DNA from: JBDKTK01 sp039680225
Lineage (GTDB): Bacteria; Desulfobacterota; Syntrophia; Syntrophales; UBA4778
Length of the DNA: 46,776 nt
Direction of reading: 5' to 3'
Assembly (NCBI GenBank): GCA_039680225.1
Contig: JBDKTK010000377.1
Span: forward strand, 1 to 46,776
Shown here: positions 17,674 to 25,476 of the stretch, piece after piece
How positions within the stretch are numbered: position 1 is the first letter of the stretch
Layout of the letters: each line of letters begins with the position of its first letter
Translations under genes and position numbers: made by a program
Notes under the pieces: generated by a model
Told to the model about the DNA's origin: nothing
Database searches by the model: none
Seen by the model: only the letters and a program-made list of their open reading frames with translations

Positions 17674-18942
17674 ATGAAAAACGTTCTGAGAGTTGCGTCT
17701 GTTTTGGCCGGCATTTTCTTATTGGTTTTAATCGCCCCCCTGCGGCCTGCCGCTGCGTTAAACGTGACTGATCTTCCCCTCAATAAAACCGTGGAGGTGA
17801 GAACGTCGCCCCAACCCCTGTCCGAAGCGGTATGCCCCAAGAAGCTCTGGGACAGGTACGGGAAGAGCTACGGCAAAAAATTCTACACGGGCATTTACAG
17901 GCTTACGGTGAACCCCGGAGAGAAATATACTTTATACGGCTATTTTCCGCCCGACGGCAAATACCGCAATTTCTACATCTCGGGGGAGAACCCCTTGACC
18001 GATTACACATACTCGTATGGAAATCTCCAGGGCGTGACTGCCGGCTTTGTCTTCTGGTTCCAGCAGCCCTCAAAATGGTCCTGCCCCGCCGTGACCCGCA
18101 GGGTAAACATAAGGATCGCCCCGCAGAGCGAGCACAGGAGCATCTTCATCATAGCGGTGAGCGAGACGCCGCAGGAAGCATTCCGGATCATGCTGAAGAG
18201 CCCGGCGGACCCCGACCAGGACGTGGAGAAGTCCGCTATCGACCCCTCCTGCCCGCCAAGGACGGGACAGACCTGGGGCCAGAACTGGACAACTCCCATA
18301 ATCCTCAGGTACGACCCTTCGGAGAAAAAGGAGGAAAAAATAAAACCCGTCCAGCCCGCGAGCCCGGCGGGCGTAACCGAGTTGCCCATCAACAGGGTTG
18401 CTGAAGTGAAAACCCCGCCGCAGCCCCTTGCCCAGGCGGCCGCCCCCAAAAAGCTCTGGGATAAATACGGCAAGAGCTACGGAAAAAAATTTTACACCAG
18501 TATTTACCGGTTCGCGGTGGCCCCCGGAGAGAAATATACTTTATACGGGTATTTCCCGCCTGACGGCAAATACCGCAACTTCTACGTCTCGGGGGAGAAC
18601 CCCCTGACCGATTACACATACGCCTATGGAAATCTCCAGGGCGTGACCACCGGCTTTGCCTTCTGGTTCCAGCAGCCTTCGAAATGGTCCTGCGCCACGG
18701 TGGGCCGCAGAGTGAACATCAGGATAGCGCCCCGCAGCGAGCACAACAGCCTCTATATAATAGCGGTGAGCGAAACCCCGCAGGAAACCTTCGGGATCAT
18801 GCTGAAGGGCCCGGCGGATGAGGACCGGGACGTGGAAAAATCAACGCTGGACCCGTCCTGTCCCGCCAGGAAAGGCCAGACCTGGGGCCAGAACTGGACG
18901 ACCCCGCTCCTGCTCAGGTATGACCCGTCGGAGAAAAAGTGA
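17674..18942 (+). CDS. Exported protein made of two copies of one module (422 aa)
   Basis: Start ATG at 17674 is chosen by the GGAAGG 6 nt upstream and the signal peptide (about 1-29, cut after AAA). The mature protein is two homologous modules: residues 31-219 and 234-422 (17764-18330 and 18373-18939, each exactly 567 nt), joined by a short Lys/Pro linker. Shared blocks include PKKLWD.YGKSYGKKFYT, GEKYTLYGYFPPDGKYRNFY, ENPLTDYTY, FWFQQPSKWSC and TGQTWGQNWTTP-like ends. Each module keeps two conserved Cys. Aromatic-rich beta strands suggest a binding module, but no family is recognised. Confidence 0.75.
   Translation: MKNVLRVASVLAGIFLLVLIAPLRPAAALNVTDLPLNKTVEVRTSPQPLSEAVCPKKLWDRYGKSYGKKFYTGIYRLTVNPGEKYTLYGYFPPDGKYRNFYISGENPLTDYTYSYGNLQGVTAGFVFWFQQPSKWSCPAVTRRVNIRIAPQSEHRSIFIIAVSETPQEAFRIMLKSPADPDQDVEKSAIDPSCPPRTGQTWGQNWTTPIILRYDPSEKKEEKIKPVQPASPAGVTELPINRVAEVKTPPQPLAQAAAPKKLWDKYGKSYGKKFYTSIYRFAVAPGEKYTLYGYFPPDGKYRNFYVSGENPLTDYTYAYGNLQGVTTGFAFWFQQPSKWSCATVGRRVNIRIAPRSEHNSLYIIAVSETPQETFGIMLKGPADEDRDVEKSTLDPSCPARKGQTWGQNWTTPLLLRYDPSEKK
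17764..18939 (+). repeat. Two-copy intragenic tandem repeat, 567 nt per copy
   Basis: Copy 1 is 17764-18330 and copy 2 is 18373-18939, equal in length without gaps and separated by a 42-nt linker. Long stretches are near-identical at DNA level, for example around GAGAAATATACTTTATACGG in both copies, so the duplication is recent or homogenised. Confidence 0.9.
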
Positions 18943-18949
18943 TTTTTTT

Positions 18950-19002
18950 ATGTTGTAATTGCCCCGGAATATTTATAGAAGAATCTATTCTTCTTACAAC
19001 AT
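18950..19002. promoter_or_regulatory. Nested inverted repeats in the ssb upstream region
   Basis: An outer 9-bp perfect dyad, ATGTTGTAA (18950-18958) and TTACAACAT (18994-19002), encloses an inner one, AGAAGAAT-CT-ATTCTTCT (18977-18994). A weak promoter could overlap the left arm (TTGTAA ... TATAGA). It may be an operator or an mRNA hairpin just before the ssb Shine-Dalgarno. Confidence 0.45.
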
Positions 19003-19021
19003 TTCTTTACGGGGGGGCTGA

Positions 19022-19426
19022 ATGGTAAATAAAGTAATCCTGATCGGAAGATTAGGGGCGAATCCGGAGATCAAGTACACTGCCGACGGGACAATGATCA
19101 CGAATTTCCGGATGGCGACGGACGAGGTCCGCAAAACGAAGGACGGGGAAAGGTCCCAGAAAACGGAATGGCACAGGATTGTCACTTTCGGCAAACTCGC
19201 CGAAATCTGCGGAAGCTACCTGACCAAGGGAAAGCTCATTTATATCGAGGGGAGGATCCAGACCAGTTCCTGGGATGACAAGGAAGGGGTCAACAGGTAC
19301 ACCACCGAAATAATCGCCCAGAATATGAAGATGCTGGACTCGAAGGGCCAGGTAAGAGAGAGCGAACCGCCATACGAGGGAGGTCCCGCTTTCTCCGAAA
19401 CGGAAGACGACGACGTACCGTTTTAA
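19022..19426 (+). CDS. ssb: Single-stranded DNA-binding protein
   Basis: Tetrameric OB-fold protein that coats ssDNA in replication and repair. Seen: MVNKVILIGRLGANPEIKYT start, TEWHRIVTFGKLAEICGSYLTKGKLIYIEGRIQ core, a short linker, and the acidic partner-binding tip ending DDDVPF. 134 residues, on the short side because the linker is brief. GGGGGG lies 4 nt before the ATG. Confidence 0.96.
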   Translation: MVNKVILIGRLGANPEIKYTADGTMITNFRMATDEVRKTKDGERSQKTEWHRIVTFGKLAEICGSYLTKGKLIYIEGRIQTSSWDDKEGVNRYTTEIIAQNMKMLDSKGQVRESEPPYEGGPAFSETEDDDVPF

Positions 19427-19452
19427 ATAACTGACTCCGCTAAAGGTGTCTT

Positions 19453-20346
19453 ATGAACAATCTTTACTTCGCATACGGGTCAAACCTCAATTCCGCTGAT
19501 TTCAAAAGCTGGTGCATCGAAAACGGGTTTGAGTTTCCGCTGGCCAAATTTGCGAATGCATTCATCCCGGACATGAGGCTTGTATTCAACTTTAATTCCC
19601 CCAAACACGGGGGAGGCGTCCTTAACATCCGCAACCAGTTCGGCAATGCCGTGCCGGGTGTCCTCTTCCGGGTCGTATCGGGGGATAAAGGATGGGAGGT
19701 CCTCGACAAGAAGGAACTGGCCCCGCTCATCCACCATAAATTGCAGGTAACCGCCCTGACTGAAGACGGACGGACCCATGATGCCGAGACATTTCTGGTG
19801 TCAGCTTCGATGACGGAAGGCCTTTTCGTCCCCCCCGCCGACAAATACGTTAAAATAGTGGAGCAGGGCTATGCGGAGCAGGGCCTTCAGGATACGGCAG
19901 GGGAGATTTTCAAGGAGATCGCCGAGGGCAAAGAACCCCCCTGGTGCATCAGCCGCCTGTTTGTTTACGGGACATTCATGAGGGGTGAGTCCCGCAACCA
20001 CATCCTGCAATCAACAGGAGTCATAGAATTTGCGGAGACTGCAACAGCTGCCGGGGAGCTTTACGACACAGGCAAGGGCTATCCCGCCATGGTTCCGGCT
20101 GCCGGACCTTTGGATGGATCGGTTTCGGGGGAGTTGTTCGTGCTGAAGAACCCCCGTGCGGCCTTTGAAATTCTGGACATAGTTGAAGATTTCCGGGGGT
20201 ATGGCTCGCAAAAATCGGTATACCGCAGGGCAGTTATCCGTACGAAGACCCAAAGCGGCCGCTCCATTACGGCCTGGGTTTATATGCTTGACGGCACGGC
20301 AGAGAAACTCAACGTGATAAGATCGGGTGACTGGCGCAAAGCCTAA
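19453..20346 (+). CDS. Doubled gamma-glutamylcyclotransferase-like (AIG2/GGCT fold) protein
   Basis: 297 residues with two GGCT-type domains in tandem. Domain 1 (about 1-145) begins NNLYFAYGSNLNSADFKSWC, the standard YGSN loop. Domain 2 (about 170-297) begins SRLFVYGTFMRGESRNHILQ, the YGT(L/F) loop of AIG2/YtfP-like proteins, with AGELYDTGKGYPAMV. Family members cyclise gamma-glutamyl amines or peptides with release of 5-oxoproline; both general-acid Glu positions would need alignment to confirm. Two different subfamily loops in one chain suggest a fusion rather than a simple duplication. It lies 26 nt after ssb. Confidence 0.82.
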   Translation: MNNLYFAYGSNLNSADFKSWCIENGFEFPLAKFANAFIPDMRLVFNFNSPKHGGGVLNIRNQFGNAVPGVLFRVVSGDKGWEVLDKKELAPLIHHKLQVTALTEDGRTHDAETFLVSASMTEGLFVPPADKYVKIVEQGYAEQGLQDTAGEIFKEIAEGKEPPWCISRLFVYGTFMRGESRNHILQSTGVIEFAETATAAGELYDTGKGYPAMVPAAGPLDGSVSGELFVLKNPRAAFEILDIVEDFRGYGSQKSVYRRAVIRTKTQSGRSITAWVYMLDGTAEKLNVIRSGDWRKA

Positions 20347-20384
20347 AAAAGGAGTCTGAGCTGCGACGCTCAAGGCTCCTTTTG
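20347..20384. terminator. Bidirectional terminator between the GGCT-like gene and tatA
   Basis: Stem AAAAGGAG / CTCCTTTT extended inward through TC-TGAG / CTCA-GG with a one-base bulge. It lies directly after the rightward stop and ahead of the leftward stop of tatA. Confidence 0.65.
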
Positions 20385-20424
20385 ATCAGGTCCTTCTTTA
20401 TATCTCAAGGGCGGGAAGAAAATT

Positions 20425-20619
20425 TTATTTCCCGTCTTCGGGAAGCTTCCGGGTTTCGCCTGCCTTGTTTATCTCGTTTTCGGTTTCGGTCACCGATTTC
20501 TTGAAATTCTTTATTCCCTTCCCAATGGCCCCGCCTATTTCGGGAAGCTTTCCCGCACCGAAAATGATCAGGATGATCGCCAGGATAATAAGCAGTTCCG
20601 GCATTCCTATTCCGAACAT
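20425..20619 (-). CDS. tatA: Sec-independent translocase subunit TatA/TatE
   Basis: 64 residues: N-terminal membrane helix (MPELLIILAIILIIFGAGKL), hinge FGAGKLPEIG, amphipathic helix (GGAIGKGIKNFKKSVTE) and a charged tail, the complete TatA layout. Polymerises to form the Tat export pore. No tatB/tatC nearby, so it serves a remote tatC. It lies 60 nt downstream of the RodZ-like gene on the same strand. Confidence 0.93.
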   Translation of the reverse strand: MFGIGMPELLIILAIILIIFGAGKLPEIGGAIGKGIKNFKKSVTETENEINKAGETRKLPEDGK

Positions 20620-20679
20620 TTTTAATCCTTTCAGGTTTTTCTTGAATTCTATAATGGCCCTGAGGCCCGTGTCAACAGA

Positions 20680-21648
20680 TTACTCCGGGGCTTGTTCCGG
20701 GGGCAAAACCAGGTGAACAACCTGTCCGCTCCGCCCGGGCACCCCCATATCGCTTCCGTTGAAGTTGACGACTATTCCACCCGCGTTGCCGATGTCGAGC
20801 AAAAACTTTCCGGCAGTACGCTCGAGATTGTCTCCGGGCCTCAGCATTATCTGGTAGGGCTGGCTGCCGTCCTCGGTTACGCTGATCCAGGTCAGTTCGT
20901 TGGCGTGGATGACCAGCTTATTGGAAGCCGGGGCTGCAGGCTGGACAGCCGGCGCGGGTTGGCCGGCGCTGGGTGCGGACTGCCCGGCTGCGGGCTGCTG
21001 CGGTGTTTCGCCCGGTTGCATATCTTTCATGTCGGGAGCAGCTTGCGGCTTGGATTCGGACTGGGCCGGGGCTGCAGGCTTTTCCGCCTTCATAAGCAAC
21101 TCGGGGCTGGAACCGTCATCCAAAAGCAGGAAATACAGGAATCCCCCGCAAATCACCACCACGGACAGGATCAGGGAAACGGCCAGCCGGGAGAATCTCC
21201 TCTTGGGCATGTTCATGGGACTCTTTACGACAGGCGTTTCCGGTCCTTTTGCAGGTTCGGCCGTTTTGATCTCCGCCGGCAGGGGCGCCTTGCCCTCTTC
21301 TTTTCGGCTCTCCGCCTGCTTCTCCGGTTTCTTATCTGCTTTTTTTTCTGTTTTTTTGTCTGTCTTTTTCTCAGGCGCCTTCCCCGGCTCGGGTACGTTG
21401 AGGTATCTCCTGTACCGTGCGAGGATACCCTCGGGGTCCACCCCGACTTGCGCGGCATAGATCTTTATGAACGCCTCGCTGTAGATCCTTTCCGGCAAGA
21501 TCTGGAAATTGCCGTTCTCGATCGCCTCGAGAAATGCCGGGCGGACCTTTGTCGCATTATAGAGGGCCTCAATTGTCAGTCCTCTCGACTCCCGCAGTGA
21601 TTTGAGATCGAGTGTGCCGCCGTCGCCTGTGTTTCTTGTTTCGCTCAT
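20680..21648 (-). CDS. RodZ-like membrane protein: Xre-type HTH, membrane helix, DUF4115
   Basis: 322 residues from ATG at 21648 (AAAGG 7 nt upstream). Seen: HTH_25-type domain (about 13-80; LKSLRESRGLTIEALYNATKV, in part, and YSEAFIKIYAAQVGVDP), Lys/Glu-rich cytoplasmic linker with repeated KKTEKK/KKPEKQ, a membrane helix (about 165-190), a Pro/Ala-rich periplasmic linker, and a C-terminal DUF4115 beta domain (LTWISVTEDGSQPYQIML..GDN). This is the layout of RodZ, which links MreB to the cell wall in rod shape. No mre genes are nearby. Confidence 0.85.
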   Translation of the reverse strand: MSETRNTGDGGTLDLKSLRESRGLTIEALYNATKVRPAFLEAIENGNFQILPERIYSEAFIKIYAAQVGVDPEGILARYRRYLNVPEPGKAPEKKTDKKTEKKADKKPEKQAESRKEEGKAPLPAEIKTAEPAKGPETPVVKSPMNMPKRRFSRLAVSLILSVVVICGGFLYFLLLDDGSSPELLMKAEKPAAPAQSESKPQAAPDMKDMQPGETPQQPAAGQSAPSAGQPAPAVQPAAPASNKLVIHANELTWISVTEDGSQPYQIMLRPGDNLERTAGKFLLDIGNAGGIVVNFNGSDMGVPGRSGQVVHLVLPPEQAPE

Positions 21649-21766
21649 TAAAAAACCTTTTCTTAAAGTGGGGCAATATTTACCATTATTTAATAAGCGC
21701 CGCAAATGGAATTTTGAGGCCTGATTTGCCGCAACCCTTAATTTTGCTGATATTTCCGAAGGCGGC

Positions 21767-21775
21767 TGGTATAAT
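21767..21775 (+). promoter_or_regulatory. Extended -10 promoter of suhB
   Basis: TGGTATAAT, an extended -10 element with a perfect hexamer at 21770-21775 and no clear -35 at ideal spacing. Start codon at 21812. The same TGGTATAAT core precedes the kamA operon. Confidence 0.55.
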
Positions 21776-21811
21776 CCCACGTTGATACAGCGGGCAAAGA
21801 AGGAGCATGCA

Positions 21812-22606
21812 ATGGGAGTTTACCTGGATTTCGCAGTTTCAGCCGCAAGAGAGGCAGGCCTGTTTCTGAAAACGAATCTCCACAAGAGGCATTCCATCCA
21901 GTACAAGGGTGAAATCAATATCGTCACCGACGCGGACCGGAAATCCGAAGAGATGATCCTGCGCAGGATAGAGCGCGAATTCCCCGGGCATGACATCCTT
22001 TCCGAAGAATCGGACGCCCTGGAGAGGGGCTCCGAATTCAGATGGATCGTCGATCCCCTCGACGGCACCACGAACTACGCCCACGGTTTTCCGGTGTTCT
22101 GCGTCTCCATTGCGCTCCAGAGGAACGGGGAAATTGTGATGGGCTGCATCTACAACCCCATGCTCGACGAGATGTTCACAGCAGAAGCGGGCTCCGGCGC
22201 GTTGCTCAACGGCGGGAAGATCAGTGTGTCGGACGTGGCCGATTTCTCGAAAAGCTTTCTGGCAACGGGATTCCCGTACGACCTCAGGACGGACAGGAAC
22301 AACAACATCAATTATTTCGTCTCTCTGGCAAAGCAGACCCTTGCCGTCCGCCGCGCCGGTTCGGCGGCCCTCGACCTCGCCTACACGGCGGCCGGGCGCT
22401 TCGACGGGTTCTGGGAATTGAAGCTGCACCCGTGGGACACGGCTGCGGCGCTGCTCATGGTCAAGGAGGCGGGCGGAAAAGTGAGCGACATATCGGGGCG
22501 GGAGTACACCCTGGGCTCGGGATCCATCGCGGCCTCGAACGGCTTGATCCATGCGGAACTGCTCGCCCGGCTCGCCGGAATCGACCCCCTTGAAAAAATT
22601 TTTTAA
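21812..22606 (+). CDS. suhB: Inositol monophosphatase family protein (SuhB-like)
   Basis: Mg-dependent phosphatase of the IMPase/FBPase superfamily. 264 residues from the ATG at 21812 (AAGGAG 6 nt upstream). Seen: metal-binding EE at about 68-69 in LSEESD, the signature WIVDPLDGTTNYAHGFP at about 77-93, and the C-terminal signature WDTAAALLMVKEAGGKVSD. Substrate may be inositol-1-phosphate or another phosphate ester. It stands alone behind its own promoter. Confidence 0.92.
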   Translation: MGVYLDFAVSAAREAGLFLKTNLHKRHSIQYKGEINIVTDADRKSEEMILRRIEREFPGHDILSEESDALERGSEFRWIVDPLDGTTNYAHGFPVFCVSIALQRNGEIVMGCIYNPMLDEMFTAEAGSGALLNGGKISVSDVADFSKSFLATGFPYDLRTDRNNNINYFVSLAKQTLAVRRAGSAALDLAYTAAGRFDGFWELKLHPWDTAAALLMVKEAGGKVSDISGREYTLGSGSIAASNGLIHAELLARLAGIDPLEKIF

Positions 22607-22906
22607 ATAAGGGCAATTTTCCTGCCGCCCCGGCGGTTCCCGCAAATCCACGACTGGCGCGCATTAGCGACGACCAGTTCTTAGCAAACACATATATGCT
22701 GCACTTGAATAGCCAGTCTTCGCAAATTCAGTCCTGCCTTGAGTTTGCGAAGATCCATTTGCGCCCATAACCATTCCTCCTCTGTCCGTGACATCAATCC
22801 CGGGTTCGCTGAATCGCGGCAAACCCTTGTCAGCCCTGAGTTTCATCAGATTCAAGCAGCCGGCTTTTCTTCCGGCAAACACGTCCGCAAAAAATCAAAA
22901 ATAATC

Positions 22907-22933
22907 TTGACTGTTGAAAAAAGATGGTATAAT
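22907..22933 (+). promoter_or_regulatory. Promoter of the aminomutase/ATP-grasp operon
   Basis: TTGACT (22907-22912), a short 15-nt spacer, and TATAAT (22928-22933) with the extended -10 TG two bases upstream (22925-22926). Predicted start near 22940, about 135 nt before the first codon. Confidence 0.65.
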
Positions 22934-22989
22934 CGCAGACATAAATAAAGATAATTTCATCTTCGCCGATATTGTCAAATGCGGACATA

Positions 22990-23055
22990 CCCTCCTGTTC
23001 AGGGGTTTGAGGAGGGGAATAAAAAAGCAGGAACCGAAAAAGCGTTTTTTATTCC
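22990..23055 (+). promoter_or_regulatory. Two-hairpin 5-prime leader of the kamA operon
   Basis: Hairpin A: CCCTCC (22990-22995) with GGAGGG (23011-23016). Hairpin B: GGAATAAAAAA (23016-23026) with TTTTTTATTCC (23045-23055), 11 bp, extendable by two pairs past a bulge. Hairpin B ends about 10 nt before the Shine-Dalgarno. No U-run follows, so it is not a simple terminator, and no known riboswitch class is recognised. Confidence 0.45.
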
Positions 23056-23077
23056 GAAAAACTTGCAGGAGGATAAA

Positions 23078-24445
23078 ATGGAATTAAGAGTTGTGATCCC
23101 GGAGGAGGATGACCCTCCGAGCGAAACAACCCACACTTCTTTAGCAGATTCCATAGAAGATGAGTCCCTTTTCGGCAGAGCCAATTTCATCCAGAAGTTC
23201 TGGCCCAGCGTCACGCAGGACGAATGGAACGACTGGAAATGGCAGATGGCAAACAGGGTGCGAACCATCGAAGAGCTCGCCCTGCTGCTGAACCTCAAAC
23301 CTTACCAGATCACAAAATTCAAGGCCCTCATCAAGACATTCCGGTATTCGATCACGCCGTATTATCTTTCCCTGATCGACTGGTACAACCCGGAAGACCC
23401 GATCAAGAAGCAGTGCATACCGGACCTTCGGGAATTGGAGTTCCAGATAGTCGGAGACGGCGACCCGCTTGAGGAAGAGCAGGACTCGCAGGTGCCGGGA
23501 CTCGTGCACAGGTACCCCGACCGCGTGCTCGCAGTCGTGACGAATACCTGCTCGATGTACTGCCGCCACTGCACCCGCAAGCGGATATGGCATGAAGGCG
23601 AGTCGCTCCGCACCCGCCACGAATTGTCGAACATGATCCATTATATCCAGGCCACCCCCGAGGTGAGGGAAGTCATTGTCTCGGGCGGAGACCCCCTGAC
23701 GATGAACCTCGACCTGCTCGACTGGTTCCTGGGCGAGCTGCAGCGCATATCGCATATCGAGGTGCTGAGGATCGGGACCCGCGTCCCCGTTGTTTTGCCC
23801 ATGCGGATCACGGACGAGCTGTGCAAGATGCTTGCGAAACACCGGCCGCTGTGGGTAAACACCCAGTTCAATCATCCGCGGGAGATAACGGCTGAATCGC
23901 AGGAGGCCTGCGACAAGCTGCTGCGGGTCGGCATACCGGTTTCGAACCAGGCCGTCCTCCTGCGCGGCATCAACGACAGCATCGAGGTGATGCGCGAGCT
24001 TTGCCACAGCCTGCAGCGCATCATGGTGCGTCCTTATTACCTGTTCCAGTGCGACCCGGTCCGCGGCGTCGAGCATTTCCGGACCAGCATCTGGAAAGGG
24101 ATCGAGATCCTGGAGATGCTGCGCGGCTATACGGGCGGGCTCTGCATTCCCTCATTCGTGGTCGACGTCCCCGGCGGCGGCGGAAAGGTTCCGCTCCAGC
24201 CGTTCTACCTGCTGTCCGTCACCGACAAGGAACTGCTCCTGCGCAATTACGAAGGCATGATAGTCAAGTATTACAACCCGCAGGAATATTTCGCGACCAT
24301 GAAGCGGGGCAACGGCAACGGCAAGGCGGGCGGGACCGCCCAGCTGTTGAAGGGAAACGGCAAGGCCCTCGTCCCAACGGAAACCCCGAGGTACAGGCGC
24401 AGGAAACGCGATCCCGTCCTGGACCTCAAAGAGGATAATGAATGA
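23078..24445 (+). CDS. kamA: Lysine 2,3-aminomutase family (KamA) radical SAM/PLP enzyme
   Basis: 455 residues from ATG 23078, chosen because AGGAGG is 5 nt upstream; an in-frame ATG at 22979 has no Shine-Dalgarno. Seen: radical SAM C158-x3-C162-x2-C165 in NTCSMYCRHCTRKR, SGGDPL, and the PLP motif PGGGGK with Lys370. Asp326 (QCDPVRG) and Asp363 (FVVDVPGGGG) are 37 residues apart, as are Asp293 and Asp330 that hold the side-chain amine in clostridial lysine 2,3-aminomutase; glutamate 2,3-aminomutases have Lys and Asn there. So the substrate is inferred to be lysine or another basic amino acid, giving a beta-amino acid. TGA overlaps the next ATG (ATGA). Confidence 0.9.
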   Translation: MELRVVIPEEDDPPSETTHTSLADSIEDESLFGRANFIQKFWPSVTQDEWNDWKWQMANRVRTIEELALLLNLKPYQITKFKALIKTFRYSITPYYLSLIDWYNPEDPIKKQCIPDLRELEFQIVGDGDPLEEEQDSQVPGLVHRYPDRVLAVVTNTCSMYCRHCTRKRIWHEGESLRTRHELSNMIHYIQATPEVREVIVSGGDPLTMNLDLLDWFLGELQRISHIEVLRIGTRVPVVLPMRITDELCKMLAKHRPLWVNTQFNHPREITAESQEACDKLLRVGIPVSNQAVLLRGINDSIEVMRELCHSLQRIMVRPYYLFQCDPVRGVEHFRTSIWKGIEILEMLRGYTGGLCIPSFVVDVPGGGGKVPLQPFYLLSVTDKELLLRNYEGMIVKYYNPQEYFATMKRGNGNGKAGGTAQLLKGNGKALVPTETPRYRRRKRDPVLDLKEDNE

Positions 24446-25476
24446 GGGTAGGCCTTACCTTTGACCTCAGGAAGCATTATCTGGAAAGGGGGTTCACCGA
24501 AGAGGAGACTGCAGAATTCGACAGCGAGGCGACTATCGGCTTCCTTGAGGAAACCATCAGGTCCCTCGGCCACCAGGTGACCCGGATCGGGAATATCTAC
24601 GAACTCACCAGGCTGCTTTCCGCCGGACAAAGATGGGACCTGGTGTTCAACATCGCGGAAGGCCTCTACGGAAGGAGCCGTGAAGCGCAGGTCCCGGCAA
24701 TCCTCGAAGCATTCAATATCCTCTATACGTTCAGCGATCCCCTGACCCTGGCCCTTTCCCTGGACAAGGCCGCCGCCAAGAGCGTCATCCGCGACGCGGG
24801 CATCCCGACCCCGGATTTTTTCCTGATCAAGACCCGGTCCGATATTGAACTGCTTCCGGACAGGCTGCAGTACCCGCTTTTTATCAAACCGGTAGCCGAG
24901 GGCACCGGCAAGGGCATCACCCCCGAATCCATCATCAGGAACAAAGGCGAACTGAATAAGAATGCAGCGGCAATGCTCGACGCCCACAGGCAGCCGGTGA
25001 TCGCGGAGACCTATCTGCCGGGCAGGGAATTCACCGTGGGCATCGTCGGGACCGGCCCAAAGGCGCGGGCCGTCGGCGTCCTCGAGGTGGAGCTTCTGGC
25101 CAACGCCGAGCCGTTTGTGTATTCTTACACGAACAAGGAATTGTGCGAGGAGAGGGTCCTTTACAAACTTGTGACAGGCAGGGAGAACGAGGAAATCATC
25201 CGCGAATGCTCCGGCATTGCCTTGCGCTCTTATATGGAACTGGGCTGCCGCGACGCCGGCAGGGTCGACCTGAAGGCCGGCGCGGACGGGAAACTCTACT
25301 TCCTGGAAATCAATCCCCTCGCGGGACTCCACCCAAGCCATTCCGATCTGCCCATCCTCTGCTCGCAGGCGGGCATGGCTTATAAAGACCTCCTTTCCTC
25401 CATTATTGAATCGGCAATGGAGCGAAAGGCGTCGCAACGCGAACTGCGCAATTACTTCGAGGGCCATGAAAAATGA
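24442..25476 (+). CDS. ATP-grasp ligase, D-Ala-D-Ala ligase type (first of pair)
   Basis: 344 residues. N-terminal domain starts MRVGLTFDLRKHYLERGF and has the DLVFNIAEGLYGRSREAQVPAILE block of Ddl-type enzymes; ATP-grasp core with PLFIKPVAEGTGKGI, ITPES, and the metal-binding end GRVDLKAGADGKLYFLEINPLAGLHP. Forms an amide bond through an acyl phosphate. It is coupled by ATGA overlaps to kamA before it and the second ligase after it, which argues for a dedicated pathway rather than cell-wall D-Ala-D-Ala synthesis. Substrates are not readable; a beta-amino acid from KamA is the obvious candidate. Confidence 0.85.
   Translation: MRVGLTFDLRKHYLERGFTEEETAEFDSEATIGFLEETIRSLGHQVTRIGNIYELTRLLSAGQRWDLVFNIAEGLYGRSREAQVPAILEAFNILYTFSDPLTLALSLDKAAAKSVIRDAGIPTPDFFLIKTRSDIELLPDRLQYPLFIKPVAEGTGKGITPESIIRNKGELNKNAAAMLDAHRQPVIAETYLPGREFTVGIVGTGPKARAVGVLEVELLANAEPFVYSYTNKELCEERVLYKLVTGRENEEIIRECSGIALRSYMELGCRDAGRVDLKAGADGKLYFLEINPLAGLHPSHSDLPILCSQAGMAYKDLLSSIIESAMERKASQRELRNYFEGHEK

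Larger units (their letters stand above)
22607..23077. other. 471-nt intergenic region upstream of the kamA operon
   Basis: Contains: a 10-bp perfect dyad TCTTCGCAAA (22717-22726) / TTTGCGAAGA (22744-22753); a minus-strand 34-codon open frame (22664-22768) with an ideal AGGAGG 7 nt before its ATG but no recognisable product; the kamA promoter (22907-22933); and a transcribed leader of about 135 nt with two hairpins. No protein-coding remnant recognised. Confidence 0.6.

Noticed and set aside
22990..23055. Lysine riboswitch upstream of kamA
   Set aside because: The region is too short and lacks the conserved multi-helix junction sequences of that class.
22979..23077. Upstream in-frame ATG as start of kamA
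   Set aside because: No Shine-Dalgarno, and the extra 33 codons would be read through both leader hairpins; ATG 23078 has AGGAGG at ideal spacing.
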